Assembly: GCA_025093985.1 (NCBI GenBank)
Contig: JACAAK010000013.1
Coordinates: 124,001 to 188,000, forward strand
Direction: 5' to 3'
Length of the DNA: 64,000 bases
Source: Calvatia gigantea
Lineage: Eukaryota; Basidiomycota; Agaricomycetes; Agaricales; Lycoperdaceae
Part shown: positions 1-12,707 of the stretch, one piece after another
How the letters are laid out: every line of letters begins with the position of its first letter
Position numbering within the stretch: the first letter of the stretch is position 1
Notes under the pieces: generated by a model
What the model saw: only the letters and a program-made list of their open reading frames with translations
What the model was told of the DNA's origin: nothing
The model's database searches: none
Made by a program: the position numbers and the translations under genes

Positions 1-153
1 TGTTGGGTGAGAATGTATGGAGCAGGTGAAATTGGATGAGTACAAGATTTGGACTCAGTGGCTTCAATGTATGTGTTGTGCCTTCCTGCTGTCATTGAAG
101 TCCATATTTCAGGAGGGAGTAGGGTCAGAGGGTTGAAGGAACAGAGATAGAGA
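1..153 (-). repeat. Truncated E-family LTR remnant
   Basis: Read on the minus strand, this matches the downstream part of the E LTR (about 38300-38430), including the block around the CTCAGTGGCTTCAATGTATG stretch and the purine-rich tract that follows. Compared with the E LTR it has many C-to-T and G-to-A changes at former CpG sites, so it is an older copy. It is cut by the window edge on the left and by the G2 LTR on the right. Confidence 0.8.
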
Positions 154-459
154 TGTTGTGGTTTTTTACTGTCCTTATTGCACCACTGCACTTGTCTCCA
201 TTCTATGCCTATCTACATGCCTGTTTTACCTATTCCAGTCCCAGTGATCTCCAGATAATGACTCACATACTACTACACCACTAATATTGGATTTTCCATG
301 TAGTTACTCCATCCATTCAACTGGATGCCCTCTCATATATAAGCATACATACACACTTCTATACTTGGTACACTTAACCACCTAGTTCTCTCCCCTTACT
401 CACCCTCAAGACTTAGCCTAAGCTGCAACCTGAGGTCCTATCAGACTAAGGTCATAACA
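154..459 (+). repeat. G-family 5' LTR of G2
   Basis: A 306-bp LTR beginning TGTTGTGG and ending CATAACA, clearly related to the LTRs at 46468-46772 and 60092-60396. It has a TATA-like TATATAAG about 33 bp before the self-primer position. The primer block here reads ACACTTAACCA, two transitions away from the intact ATGCTTAACCA. Confidence 0.92.
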
Positions 460-461
460 TT

Positions 462-472
462 TGGTTAAGCAT
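462..472 (+). promoter_or_regulatory. G2 primer-binding site (self-primed type)
   Basis: TGGTTAAGCAT lies 2 nt after the LTR end. It is the exact reverse complement of ATGCTTAACCA found 33 bp downstream of the TATA box in intact G LTRs (46681-46691, 60305-60315). No tRNA 3' end is obviously matched. Confidence 0.75.
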
Positions 473-539
473 CCCCACCTCACCTTGCAAGGAGAAAGCT
501 GAAACAGGCCTGAACAATGACAAACCCAGGAGCTAGTAT

Positions 540-1703
<1,164 letters not shown>

Positions 1704-1756
1704 GTGCTGCCTCATGAGTCAAGAAACTTGTATCTAGGATATCAGACAAATTTTAC

Positions 1757-2840
1757 ATGATTCCTCAGAAATGAAAGCACAAACTAAACCTAAAGGGAGA
1801 CATCCAAGCCAAGGAGAAGAGAATAATAGTAAACACTATCATTGACTCAGGGTGCACCACCAGCAGCATCAGCAAAAAACTTGTCAATGAAGAAAAAATT
1901 CCCACAAAGAAACTGGAACAACAAGTCTTAGTAATAAATACAGATGGGACACAAAATCAAGGAGGCAAAGTAATGGAAAGCCACCTTCCTCACCAATGAA
2001 GGGCTTTTTGAGCCAACAGTCATGTATTTCAGACTAAGCAACTCACCTGGAACCTTCTCTCACATGATGACAAGTATCTTCCAAGATCTCCTACAGAATG
2101 GAGACATCATGAACTACATGGATGACTTCACAATTTCCAGAGATACAAAAGAACAACTACAAGAATGGATGATACAATTCCTAGAATGGGCAAGCCAGTA
2201 CAACCTATGCTTCAAATAAACCAAATGCATATTTGATGTAGAAGAAATCCCAATGTTAGGAGTAAAAGTGGGTCACTGATGAATCAAAATGGAAGAAGAA
2301 AAGGTCAAATCAGTACAAGACTGGCCCAAACCCAAAAATACCAAGGGAGTGGAACAGTTTCTAGGGTTTGCCAACTACTACCAATGCTTCATCAAAAACT
2401 TCAGCAAGATTGCAGAACCATTAAACAAACTCAAAGGAGCATCCACATGGGAGTGGAATACAGAATATCAAACAGCATTTGACAATCTGAAGCAATGTAT
2501 CACAGAAGAGCCAACCCTAATGCTGCCCCAAAGACAAGGACAATTCCAAGTGGAAGTTGATGCATCAGACTATGCATTAGGAGGTGTGCTATCACAACTA
2601 CAAGAAGGCAAATGGCACCCAATTGTATTCATGTCATGCACACTCTCACCAGCTGAATGCAATTACAAGATCTATGACAAGGAACTGCTTGCCATCATAC
2701 ATGCTCTGAAGGAGTGGAGACATTACCTACTGGATGCCAAAGAAAAGTTTGAAATATAGACAGACTACAAGAATCTCAAATATTACAGAGAACCACAGAA
2801 ACTCAATGAATGGCAGGCCAGATGGTACTTGTGACTACAG
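1757..2840 (+). pseudogene. pol: G2 pol, 5' part: protease, RT fragment, RNase H
   Basis: Pol starts at the first ATG after the gag stop, 53 nt downstream, in a different frame. Retropepsin is shown by IIDSGCTTSS near 1840. Near 1977 the protease is fused to the RT palm by a deletion of about 1 kb compared with G3 (fingers and first catalytic Asp lost), at a short repeat resembling ATGGAAAG. The RT active site YMDDF is kept near 2118. RNase H (VEVDASDYALGG, near 2550) follows up to 2758, where a stop occurs. The gene is then cut by the K' solo LTR and continues at 3254. Confidence 0.88.
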
Positions 2841-3253
2841 TGTTGAGACAACAACTACCACCAGCTAAAAGCACAGTGTAGAAAGGTAGTTACTTACAAT
2901 TTGTAGTGAGCTTGTTTGAGAGAAGAGCTTGTTTGAGTATAAGACGAGTAGAATTGTCTGAAGAACTACATACAACATAGAGGGGTTTATATATGTAGTC
3001 CAAGTGGATAATACCCTATGACCTGGTTAGAGGGAGAAATACTATCTACTAGTAGCATAATTGGAGCATACTATAGCACAGTAGTATATATCATCTATAC
3101 AAGCTATGACCAGTTATACAGTGTACTACAGCACCTTAATTATGATGTGAAGCATTGTAAAGGGCTCAAACCTCTGTAGGGTGAGTTCTCTAGATCTGAA
3201 GTGTTTCATCTATAAATAGATGTACATATCTTAGATAGGATTGAGATTCAATA
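2841..3253 (-). repeat. Solo LTR of copia-like K' family
   Basis: A 413-bp solo LTR between TACAG target duplications (2836-2840 and 3254-3258). On the minus strand it begins TATTGAATCTCAATCC (TG to TA change at the tip) and ends TCTCAACA, resembling the K1 copia LTR start. It contains a TATATAAACCCC TATA box. It interrupts G2 pol between RNase H and integrase. Confidence 0.85.
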
Positions 3254-4845
3254 TACAGGACTATAACTTCACCCTACAATACATACCCAGGAAGACCAAC
3301 ATGAAGGCTGATCTATCATCCAGAATATATCAAAAGCTGGAAGAATTGGAAGACAAACTAATCACCATAATCAGAAAAAGCTGGATACAAGCTGAACTGG
3401 AAAGCAAAGAAAACACTGACAATACAGTTCTACTCTGAGCAGAACTGTTCATTGAGCCACTATTCTTAGAACAGATATAAAGGAACCCCTGGCAAGAAAT
3501 GATGATTATAACAGAGCTACAGAAGGAAGAATCAAAACTTATGGAGTACAATGGCACTGTCTACAATGGAAATAGCATTTATATACCATCCAACCAAAAA
3601 CTGCAAGAAGAAATCCTACAACAGTACCATGATGCCCCCAATGTGGGACACCCAGGACAGCATAGAATGAGAGAACTCATCACCAGGGACTATTGGTGGC
3701 TGACAATACAGAAGGATGTGAGGAGATACACCTGAGGAATGCCAAGCCTGCCAAAGAAATAAAGCATGAACAGTTCTGCTCAAGTCACCACTATATCCCC
3801 TCCCTACACCAAATAGACCTTGGGAAGAAATTATCATTGACCTGATTGGACCACTGCCAGAATCAGAAAGAAAGAATACAATACTCATCATTGTTGATTG
3901 TTTCACAAAAGTGATATAACTCATAGCAACAAAAATGAATGTTTCATCCAAGGATGTAGCATGGATTTACTGAGATGAAATATGGAAACTCTACAGAGTG
4001 CCAAGGAAAGTGCTTAGTGACAGAGGCCCCCAATTTGTATCAGAATTCACAAAGGAATTATTCAAGGGAATTGGGATAGAATGTAATCTATTGACAGTAT
4101 ACCATCCCCAGACAGATGGACAGACTGAGCATATCAATAGGGAAGTGGAAACCTATCTCTGATTATACTGCAATTATGACCAAGACAATTGGGCTGAATG
4201 GCTTTCTATGGCAGAATTCCAGTACAATGACAAATAACACAGAGGAACAGAGAAAATACCATTCTTCCTGAACTATGGAAGGCATCTATGGAAGGGAAAA
4301 GACAGTGAAATGACCAACAACCCCATGACCATGGCATTCCTGAAACACCTACAGGCTGCCCAAGACAACACCTCATCAGCACTATGATCATATCAGGAGA
4401 AGATGAAGCAACAGCACAACAACAGCAGGCTCCATACCAAGACATACCAAATCAGTGATGAAGTGTGGCTTGAAAACACAAACATCCATACCAATCAAGC
4501 ATCAAAGAAGCTAGGCCAAAAAAGGTATGGATCTTTCCATATCAAGGAAAAGATAGGAGAAGTGGCATACTGGCTCAACTTACCAGAGGGATGGGCCATC
4601 CATGATGTGTTCAATGAACAGCTGTTGACACCAGTACAAAAAGCAGAGTTCCCAAGCCAATGATGAAAGCCAGCACCCAATCCAGTGATCATCAATAATG
4701 AAGAGAAGTATGAGGTTGATGAGATCCAAGGACAATGAAAATGGGGACAGGAATATTAATTCCTAGTATATTGGAAAGAGTACAGCAATGAAGATGATAC
4801 ATGGACAGCAGAGTCCAATCTGGGAAACATGAAAGAGGCCATACA
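3254..4845 (+). pseudogene. pol: G2 pol, 3' part: integrase and chromodomain start
   Basis: Continues RNase H and then integrase, which inserts the cDNA into the genome. Visible pieces are the zinc-binding region (QQYHDAPNVGHPGQHRM, about 3620-3670), the first Asp in IIIDLIGPLPE (about 3835), the second Asp in LSDRGPQF (about 4018) and the catalytic Glu region HPQTDGQTEHINRE (about 4105-4145). A chromodomain follows (VYWKEYSNEDDTWTAESNL, about 4765-4825), cut by the H' solo LTR and resumed at 6364-6465. Several TGA/TAA stops and a frameshift near 3730 disable it. Confidence 0.88.
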
Positions 4846-6363
4846 TGTTATAGTGAGACCTGCTTTGTCCTTCACAGGCCCAATATCTATCACATGGATG
4901 ATATCAAAGGGGACTCCTTCTCAAAGGCTAGTCAACTATTTATAACTACTTACAATGTAGTTATAGATAGTCTTTAGTCTATGATCAGTCATTTATTAAC
5001 CTTCAATATATAACCCTTATGAAGTCTTATAGAGTAAGCACAGTTATTGAGAAGAGACTTCTTATGATCAGACTATAAGAGAGGATAATAAGAGTTATAG
5101 ATTGAGTCTCCACCTAACCAAGTAGAAATGATGAGGTCTACTGGTCAAGTTGAGGGGTTTATATACTACATGTTAAGTGCAGATCATGCAGGTGAGACGA
5201 CCAAAGTCTAGATGCCTGAGGGTTATGCACGAATGCAGACGAAGGTGGGCAAAGCGGGCAAACTTGGGAGGACTGTGGCTTCAATGTGTGTGTTGTGCCC
5301 TCCTGCTGACAAGTGGTCCTAACTTCAGAACAAGGGACGAGGGCAGAGACAGAGGTGAGGACAGATACGGAGGCAGAGGTGGAACAGAAGTAGCATGTCG
5401 CTAAGTTGATTTCAGACTAAGGATTACAAGCAAAGTAGCTATGGTTTATATACTTGAGGGAGAGTGGTTCTATGAAAGGAAACTACTATGACTTCATGTG
5501 CTGGCCAGGTACAGCCGCTAGATAGAAACACTGGGCATGCAACTAACTAGAAGGAATAAGGTGAAACAGGAACGTCATGAATAGGAAAAAGAGAATTGCA
5601 ATGGAAATGGGGGTAGGTATAACAACTAGAGAAATGTACAAGGAGGATAATCAGAAATTAATGTCAGATGTCAATAATAAGAATGGAGTGCAGGGGAGGC
5701 AGGGATGAGTGGATGAGAGTGAATGGTAACTAAAATATAAATGGAATATAATTCAGGTATGAGCAGGTGAAGTGGGTGAGCATGCATAGGGGTTGTGACA
5801 CTACAACAGTGTACTATTGTATTGTACTGTATTGTTATGTTACTTGTCTATATATGGTATTTAAAAGTGGTATGACATTCAAAGTGGTATGACTTTAAAT
5901 TATTACTTAAGCTGTACTATTAATAGTATATTAAAGTTCTAGGTTGTTCTAGTCTTATAGACCTTTCTAGGTATTGTCTAGCTTTGTCTAGAGGTGTCTA
6001 GACTATATAGATGTTCTAGAGTCATTGTAACTGTATTTGTAGAACTGTATAGTATTAAGTATTAGGTTAATACTTAATCTATTGTTATTATCTTATCATA
6101 TAGAATATGCTAAGATATATTGCTGCCTTGAAGTAACTATACTAGTTGTAGTATAATCATTATTAATATGACTTGATGTTGTTAGACTGTTAATGCTAAA
6201 ACATTTACTGATTGTCTTCAGATTATACAAGTCTTTAGAGATGTGGTATAAATCATCATATAATCAATATATAATATTGATCATTAGTCAGGTGATTATG
6301 ATGTCATTGATTACATCATTATTCTTGTTGTTAATAATGTCATAAATATTGATGTTCATAACA
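4846..6363 (-). repeat. H' solo LTR (883 bp) split by a C solo LTR
   Basis: Reverse-orientation H' LTR, TGTTATAGTG...CATAACA, flanked by ATACA duplications (4841-4845; 6364-6368). It is homologous along its length to the H' solo LTR at 33633-34517. A C LTR (5171-5800) later inserted into it near the transcription start. Removing both LTRs restores the G2 chromodomain frame. Confidence 0.92.
5171..5800 (-). repeat. C-family solo LTR (630 bp)
   Basis: Begins TGTTAAGTG and ends GGTTGTGACA, with CTACA target duplications (5166-5170; 5801-5805). Homologous to the LTRs at 30510-31131, 49233-49855 and 57240-57863. It keeps the antisense form of the TATA box and of the self-primer block ATTTCAGACT. 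A 75-codon open frame inside (5177-5404) also occurs in other C LTRs at the same place and is treated as LTR sequence, not a gene. Confidence 0.92.
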
Positions 6364-6465
6364 ATACAAGATTACCTGAAAAGGCATCCTGAGGATACCC
6401 ATAAAAGAGGGAGCAGAAAACCCAAAAAGTCATCCAACAGACCAGCCAATGAACAAGCCTACTAA
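6364..6465 (+). pseudogene. pol: G2 pol C-terminus (chromodomain tail)
   Basis: After the H' LTR the chromodomain helix and a basic tail resume (DYLKRHPEDTHKRG) and end at TAA 6463-6465. ORF3 begins 6 nt later, in the same frame. The C-terminal chromodomain is typical of chromoviruses and is thought to steer integration to modified chromatin. Confidence 0.8.
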
Positions 6466-6471
6466 ACAAAC

Positions 6472-7242
6472 ATGCCTGCCTCCCAGTCTAACTGCATTGC
6501 CATCTCTTCCCTCATCCATCCCACTACCTGAACCTGGCAATAGCAAAGCACCTGCCCCAAATGGCACATGCTTCAACATAGCCACAACACCATTGCCAGC
6601 TCAAGGCCTCCTTGAGGACTTACTAAAAGATGTCAACAATATCACCAATGCAGAATTATCTACTATCACCACACAAAATAAATGACTCAATACCAACTGC
6701 CTGATCACACTTTCTACTGCATGCATCACCTTTGCTGACATATATGCTGGCTTTGAGAATGTGTCCTCTTTCACCAGCCAGCACATCCCCTCTATATTCT
6801 GTGCCCTTGCCCAGTCCTCCCTCACCCCATTAGAACAGGCCTGCATTGACAGCCTACAAAGCAGGATCAACCTTGCCCTTGAGGTATTCAAGAACCTCAA
6901 TATTGTAGAAATCTTCCTGGAGCTAGGAGATATCACCTCTAGCCTACTTGGCAGAGACACCACCCCTAATGATGCCAGCATGGAAGAACTTGTCAACAGG
7001 ATCTACACCACCCTCAAGGAACTACAAGACACTGTTAAACCCTCCATTACATTACCCATCCAAGCCAACACCCCCATGGACAAAGAGACCACTGTCTCTA
7101 TGAAAGAAGAAGTCAACACACTATACAGGTTCATCAAAACCATCACCCCTCCCCAGATCATTTTGGTTTTTCTGCCACCTGCTCACTTCCACACTGTACT
7201 ACCTGGCCAAGAACAAGACTGACACTACTGGACCTTGATAGT
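6472..7242 (+). pseudogene. G2 ORF3, third sense ORF, truncated
   Basis: Homologue of the ORF3s at 12708-13697, 35734-36724 and 59083-60066. It starts MPASQSN 6 nt after the pol stop. A ~22-bp deletion near 6505 shifts the frame, and TGA at 6682 interrupts it. It keeps the conserved LPGQEQD block near 7200 and is then fused to the last part of the 3' LTR. The function is unknown: it is Pro/Ser-rich at the N-terminus and helical afterwards, with no signal peptide or membrane segment, so it is not an obvious envelope protein. Confidence 0.75.
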
Positions 7243-7296
7243 TCAAGACTTAGCCTAAGCTGCAACCTGAGGTCTTATCAGACTAAGGTTGTAACA
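7243..7296 (+). repeat. 3' end of G-family LTR (remnant of G2 3' LTR)
   Basis: The last ~54 bp of a G LTR (TCAAGACTTAGCC...GTAACA). It is joined to ORF3 at a TCAAGA microhomology shared by ORF3 and the LTR, indicating a simple deletion. It directly abuts the broken K1 LTR. Confidence 0.8.
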
Positions 7297-7580
7297 GTAT
7301 TTATACTAATAGTCTTTGGAAAAACACCCTACAGCCTAAACAGGGAGTACTGTTATCTACCAATGGCATATACAGAGCATAATGCATACTACAGCATGTA
7401 TCTGATGGAACATTCTAACCAGCAATACAAGGTGTGGTAAAGTGCTGTATATACTAAAGTCCATATAAAATATACTAACACATAGTCTGTTATTAACTCA
7501 CTCTGAGAGTGAAGTATTCAAGAACTGTTTTAGCTATAAATAGACTGAACCATTGTAGTGGTATGGATTGAGATTCAATA
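7297..7580 (-). repeat. K1 3' LTR, truncated
   Basis: On the minus strand it starts TATTGAATCTCAATCC after the PPT and aligns with the K LTR at 60725-61110 for ~285 of 386 bp. The distal ~100 bp (TATA box and R/U5) are missing at the junction with G2. Confidence 0.85.
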
Positions 7581-7606
7581 CTCCTCCTCACTTGAGGGAG
7601 GGAGGA
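7581..7606 (-). promoter_or_regulatory. K1 polypurine tract
   Basis: The minus strand reads AGTGAGGAGGAG directly before the LTR, right after the RNase H stop. This is the usual place for plus-strand priming. Confidence 0.65.
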
Positions 7607-9430
7607 TTAACACTTCAATGATTGAGTGGCAGCCTGCCAAGCTTTGACATTGGAATCAAAAATAAGTCCAAGCTTGGGGCAGAAAAGATTGAACTTGGTT
7701 ATGCCAAGATTCTTTGTAAAGATATCAGTGGGATTGTTGGCTGACAACACATCACCAATTACAATTGTCCCATTCTCAACTAACTCTTGCACATAGTAGT
7801 AATGAATATCTATGTGCTTTAACCATTTTTCAACAATGGGGTTTTCAGTCCAAAATTTAGACCCATCATTGTCACCATAAAGAGTAGGAGTAGGGTGCTC
7901 AATACTGAGCTCCTCCAGAAGTTGTGACAGCCATTTCACTTGACATGAAGCATCAGACAACTCTTTGTATTCTACCTTAGTGGATAAAAGAGAAACTGTC
8001 TTCTGATGATGTGAAGTCTAGGTGATAGCACTGTTCACAATCATACAGATGTTTCCTGACATGGAGCATCTAGTCTCTGTATCTTGAGCCCAATCCAAAT
8101 TACTAAGGCATTCTAGGGTTACTTGTGGTTTTCCCATATTGCCCTTGTACCTCAACATGTAATTCCTTGTCAAAGACAAGTACTTAAGCACATGAATACC
8201 AGCATGGTAGTGTTCACATCCAGGGTTAGTGGCATGCTGTGCCAGCTTAACTACAGCAAAGGCTATGTCAGGCCTTGTACTAATCATCAAGTACATCAGG
8301 AAACCAACTAATTGTTGGTAACATTGATGGAAGAGGCCTAATGCAGTTCCTTTGTTTGAAATAAACTGGAAACCTGCCAGCAAGGGCATTTTAGCTGATG
8401 CAGACTGTAGGACCTGGAAGCACACAAGAATTCTATTCAAGTACACAACTTGTTGGATAAAGATGTGATACTTGGAGCAGTTTCTCTGGATTTTCATCCC
8501 AAGAAATTCTTCATAGGGCCCACAGTCTCTGCATTCCCACTTTTTAGTGAATTTTCCCTTTAACTTTCTGAGGAGGGGAAAACCTTTCAGATCTAAGAAA
8601 TTTACATCATTGACATAAACAATGGTGACAACCAGCTCATTAGTCTTAGTGTCTCAGTAAAAGTAAACAGCATAATTGGACTTGTAGCAGGTAAAACCCA
8701 GCTCAACCATAGATTGGTGCAATTCCTTTCACCATTGGTGACCAGCTTATTTAAGGCCATAAATCACTCAATGTAGTCTCCACACTTTTCCTTCCTGCCT
8801 GGGAAGTCTAAACCCTTTGGGCTGGTCCATATAGATCTCCTCATCCAGTTTTCCATAAAGATAGGCAGTTTTAACATCAACACTGTGCATATCCCAATCA
8901 TGGATTGCAGTGAGTACAAAGCTTATGCATGCAGACTTATAGCAGACAACTGGAGAGAATAGCTTGTTATAGTCAATGCCTTCAACTTGAGAGAAACCCT
9001 TCACTATTAAGCAGGCTCTCAGGCAGCCATCAGACTTTTGGAGGAAGACCCAACAGTTTTTCACTGTTTTCCTGCCTTTTGGCAAATCCATGAGTTCATA
9101 AACTCTGTGTTTCTTCAACATGTTGAGCTCCTCGATACATGTAGCCATCCATTTTGCCTTTATAAGCTCAGGAAGCTTAATCATGTCATGGAAGTTTTCA
9201 GGCTCTCTGTAGTACAGTATTATATACCATCACAATCAAGTAGTCAATCAATTTTACTCCTTCCTCAGCAACAAGCCTGTCAATGTCCATGTCACTCACA
9301 TTGTGAGATGTTGGATCATATTCAGGATATTCAGGCATGGGCAGCAGTTCCAGATGAGGTGGTAACTTGAAGGGGGGTAAATCCCAACAAGAAGGAAGCT
9401 CAAATGGAGGTAAATCAAAAGGGCATGGCA
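7607..9430 (-). pseudogene. pol: K1 copia reverse transcriptase and RNase H
   Basis: C-terminal half of the copia polyprotein. RT begins with the stretch around DVKTAYLYGKLDEEIYMDQP (about 8850). The YVDD box near 8610 reads YVND, so a catalytic Asp is replaced by Asn, a change that fits CpG loss on the complementary strand. The conserved copia connection follows (YLMISTRPDIAFAV, about 8270-8310). RNase H ends with KHIDIHYYYVQELVENG, ADIFTK-like NPTDIFTKNLG and the C-terminus at 7607. Several stops separate the pieces. Confidence 0.88.
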
Positions 9431-10204
9431 AATAACACTCAGCAATAGCCCTTTGCCTTACATACTCAGGATAGTTAGTCTGAGCTCTTCTCTCTCTTAT
9501 TTCCTCTTTGGGAGGGGCATTGGCACAGATATGCTGCCTTTGCCTCTGCTGCTCTTGTCAGTGAGTCCAATTGATTTCTCTCTTGATAGAGATAGGATAC
9601 CTATGTTCTCCATATGTATTTCCAGGCCTTACAGGTGGCCTGCCCTGTCATTCAGAATGATATGGCTCTACCTAGTCAGGGTCAATAGCACAACACTTGG
9701 GGATCTGAGTTGGCTCTTCATCAACTTCTACTGGGTTCTGCCAATCTCAATGATCCTCATACCAATATACATCATCAGGCTCCTCCTCAATGGTTGTTCT
9801 GCAGTGAGGCAGCAATGCAGATGGGGTATGCTGTGAATGCAGTTGGTCTCCTGGTGAAGAAGTATATGAAGAAATGCTATCAGGTGATAAAACCTGTTTG
9901 GGCTTAGGAGGCATTGGTAGAGAATACTTCAGTTTTGGAGGTGAAACTGGAGGTGATTGTGGAGGAAGGGGACCATTTCCTGCATTATCTGAAGATGGCA
10001 GAAAAGGAGGTGAACTCTCTTCACTTTGTGGCAAATTGCTCTCTCTTTTGCAATTAGGCCAGTGACTGCTATCCAGCACTGAATCGGAGTATTTTGGGAA
10101 ATATCCCTCATCAAATAAGGCATTTGGTAATATAAAAATCACATTGCCTGCCATGTGCTGCATGAAGATATAGTTCTTAGAACCTTTATATCTGAGGAAA
10201 TTCA
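9431..10204 (-). pseudogene. K1 polyprotein linker between integrase and RT
   Basis: A Pro/Ser/Glu-rich stretch (for example the SPGDQLHSQHTPSALLP region near 9800-9850) lies between the integrase core and RT, as in other copia polyproteins. It is broken by stops and has low complexity. No separate gene is visible. Confidence 0.6.
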
Positions 10205-11053
10205 TCATCTCAGACTTTGTGGACAATTTGTTGGGTGGATTTCATTGGGTAGAAATACATATGTGCTGCATCCAAATACACAGACATGGGACAAATTTGG
10301 TTTCTCCCTCAAATAACACTTGTAAGATGTCTTCCACTGCAGATGCTGGACTGGCATACGATTGAATAAATGCACTGCTGTATTCAACACAAACTCCCAC
10401 CACAAGTCAGGTAGACATGCCTATAGCCTTATAGCTTGGGCTTTCTCAAGTAGAGTACAGTTCAGTCACTCTGCTCTCCCATTCTGCTGATGCACAAAGG
10501 GGGCAGTAGTCTCATGGGTGATTCCACACTCAGTGAACCATGCCAATAGTTGCTTGTTGATGTATTCTCCTCCATTATCAGTGTAGAAATGATGGATCCA
10601 CATACTGGAGAGGTTCTCTAATGTGCTGATCAGCTGAATAAGCTTCTTGGGTGCCTTAGACTTCTTTTGAAGGAGGACAATGTGTGCATGAGATGAGAAG
10701 TTGTTAAGTAACATCATCACCCACTTATATTTGTGGTAACTGATGACTGGCAGTTCCATTAGGTCTGAGTGACATAGCTCAAAAACCAAGGATGCACACT
10801 TGGGTTTCTCTGGAAAGGAATTATTGTGCATTTTTCCCTTGGCACAGCCCTTACAGAGGGGCTTCTGGAATAGAGGAGGTGAAATTGGCACAATGTCCTC
10901 AACATACTTTGGAAGCTTAGAGAGCATGTGATCAGAGGAGTGTCCCATTTGATGATGCCAATCGATATAATCAGGTTGGCATAAGGCCAGTGCAACTGGC
11001 TTCTCCTTACTGGAGTGCAAGATATATATGTATACCATATGGATATTATTCAT
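10205..11053 (-). pseudogene. K1 copia integrase
   Basis: The zinc-binding GAG-pre-integrase region is seen as WHHQMGHSS ... CKGCAKGK (about 10950-10840). The catalytic triad is visible: Asp in CHSDLMELP (about 10760), Asp in YTDNGGEY (about 10570) and Glu in QQNGRAE (about 10470). A TGA follows the Glu, and the integrase continues to about 10205. A 727-bp block (10170-10896) recurs almost unchanged at 63274-64000. Confidence 0.88.
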
Positions 11054-11146
11054 GAATATTGTATGCAGCCAGGCAGATAATATGGCTCTTCTTGATTGAT
11101 TGTGAATGGTGGTTCCTTTAATGCTTGCCTCAAGAATGTGTCCAGT

Positions 11147-11611
11147 TCAAAGAATCTGGCCCAAGGACATCAGATGTTCTGTAATTTCCTTGATATAAAA
11201 GACCAGTGCAATATGCAAAGTAGTACTACAAGTTTTTTTCCCATTGACAATGTCATGCTGGAAAATGACAGATTCTTGACCTATCATTTCATAGTTCCAG
11301 TTCCCAGCTGCTTGGATCAACCCAGAGTGGCCTATAGTGATCTCAGCAAAGTCTGACAGGTAACCAGTGACATGGTACAAGGCCCCTGAATCCAGGAGCC
11401 AATCTGCACTTTCTGAGATGTGTTGTTTTTTCTTCCTACAACTAAGACAGTTCATGAGATTACAGATATGATATGTCTTGAGCAAATTAATCTCAAGATT
11501 CTCTGCTCTTAACTTCAATTTATCCTTTACTGACATCTCATTGTGAAGTGGGTTTAACACATTTTCCAGCTTAGTTTTCACACTAGCAGAGAAGTAGTGC
11601 ATGCCCAGCAT
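11147..11611 (-). pseudogene. K1 copia protease region
   Basis: Aspartic protease signature WLLDSGALYHVTG (about 11370-11400), the usual copia form D-S-G-A followed by H-V/M-T. Upstream is a Cys-poor linker where a zinc knuckle might be expected (CLSCRKKKQH). Separated from integrase and gag by stops. Confidence 0.82.
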
Positions 11612-11700
11612 ATATTACAATGTAAAAAATCCATGCAGTAATGACTAGATATTTGTACAGGAGATGGACGGACTAAAGCATCTACATAGCTCCAGCCTGG

Positions 11701-12381
11701 TCAGCAGAGACTATGTTGTCCCAACTCATCCATAGTATCTCCAAGGCTTCCTGCTCTTTGGTGGACATGCCCTATGTCTGTATCATGCCATCCCATCCAT
11801 TGACAGGACTGGATCTTTTTGGTATCAGGAGAATCAAGTGAAGTAGAAAGTACTGGCCTGCACTCTCTATCAGAGCTGTAGTCCATCTCATTGTTGAAGT
11901 CAATGGTGTACATATCAGTCTCTTTTGGTGCTGGCTTCTTTTTGAGTGGCTTGGGAATCTTGATGATAGCTGGCTTGTCATACACTGGCACTGGCCAAGC
12001 CTCTTCCTCTTCAATCATAGTTGTCTGTGGAGTGGTGGAGTTACCCACATCAATCTCCATCAGATCAAACCTCTTCCATGCCTCCTCTAAACTCTTACCT
12101 TCAGTGGACTTAGTATTGAGACACTTGTCCCAGCTCTTTAATGCATTGACCTTGGCTTTTACTGAAGGTCAGTGGCAAGATTCAGGCTCAAGTGCAGTGA
12201 TGTGTGACATGAGCAGAGTGACATTGGCACTAGAAGCAGGAGGTATCAAGTTGTGACACATCTCCTCTATGAGAGAGCATGTGGATGGACACAGAGGCTC
12301 TACTCATGCCTGCAACACATAGTCCACATCCTGAATATATCCTAATCCTGATGATGTGGTGGTGGTGTTAGCCCACACACC
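11701..12381 (-). pseudogene. gag: K1 gag-region remnant (3' part)
   Basis: Acidic, Pro/Lys-rich coding remnant upstream of the protease (IPKPLKKKPAPKE near 11930). It reads on through 12060-12381 with scattered stops to the G3 insertion point and resumes at 18251. The assignment to gag rests on position; no zinc knuckle is visible. Confidence 0.6.
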
Positions 12382-12689
12382 TGTTACGACCTTAGTCTGA
12401 GTAAACCTCAGGTTGCAACTTAGGCTAAGACTTGAGGGCAAGTAAGGAGAGAGGAACTTAAGTAGTTAAGCATACCAAATACAAGAGTATGTATGTATGC
12501 TTAAATACAGAAGAGACATCCAGTTGAATGGATGGGGATAGCTACATGAAACATCTGATGACTATGGCATGGTAGTTACGAGTCAGAGCTCGGAGATCGC
12601 ACAGGCAGGAATAGCTGAAACAGGTACACAGGAAATTGGAATATAAATGAAGTAAGGAACGCAATATGATCGGTGAAAGGTTCACAACA
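12382..12689 (-). repeat. G3 3' LTR
   Basis: 308 bp, TGTTACGACC...CACAACA in plus orientation, nearly the same as the other LTR (17943-18250). On the minus strand the self-primer block reads ATGCTTAACTA, 10 of 11 against the PBS complement. Confidence 0.95.
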
Positions 12690-12699
12690 ATACCCCCCG
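12690..12699 (-). promoter_or_regulatory. G3 polypurine tract
   Basis: The minus strand reads TCGGGGGGTAT directly before the 3' LTR. The G run matches the PPTs of G1 (60083-60091) and, in style, E and D. Confidence 0.8.
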
Positions 12700-12707
12700 A
12701 TTAGGCT

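Noticed and set aside
462..472. tRNA-type primer-binding site for G
   Set aside because: The block matches the element's own LTR exactly and no tRNA 3' end is recognised; a genome tRNA search would be decisive.
5177..5404. 75-codon open frame inside C LTRs (also 30560, 49284 and, inverted, 57630-57857)
   Set aside because: It recurs only because the LTR recurs, overlaps LTR control sequence and shows no domain.
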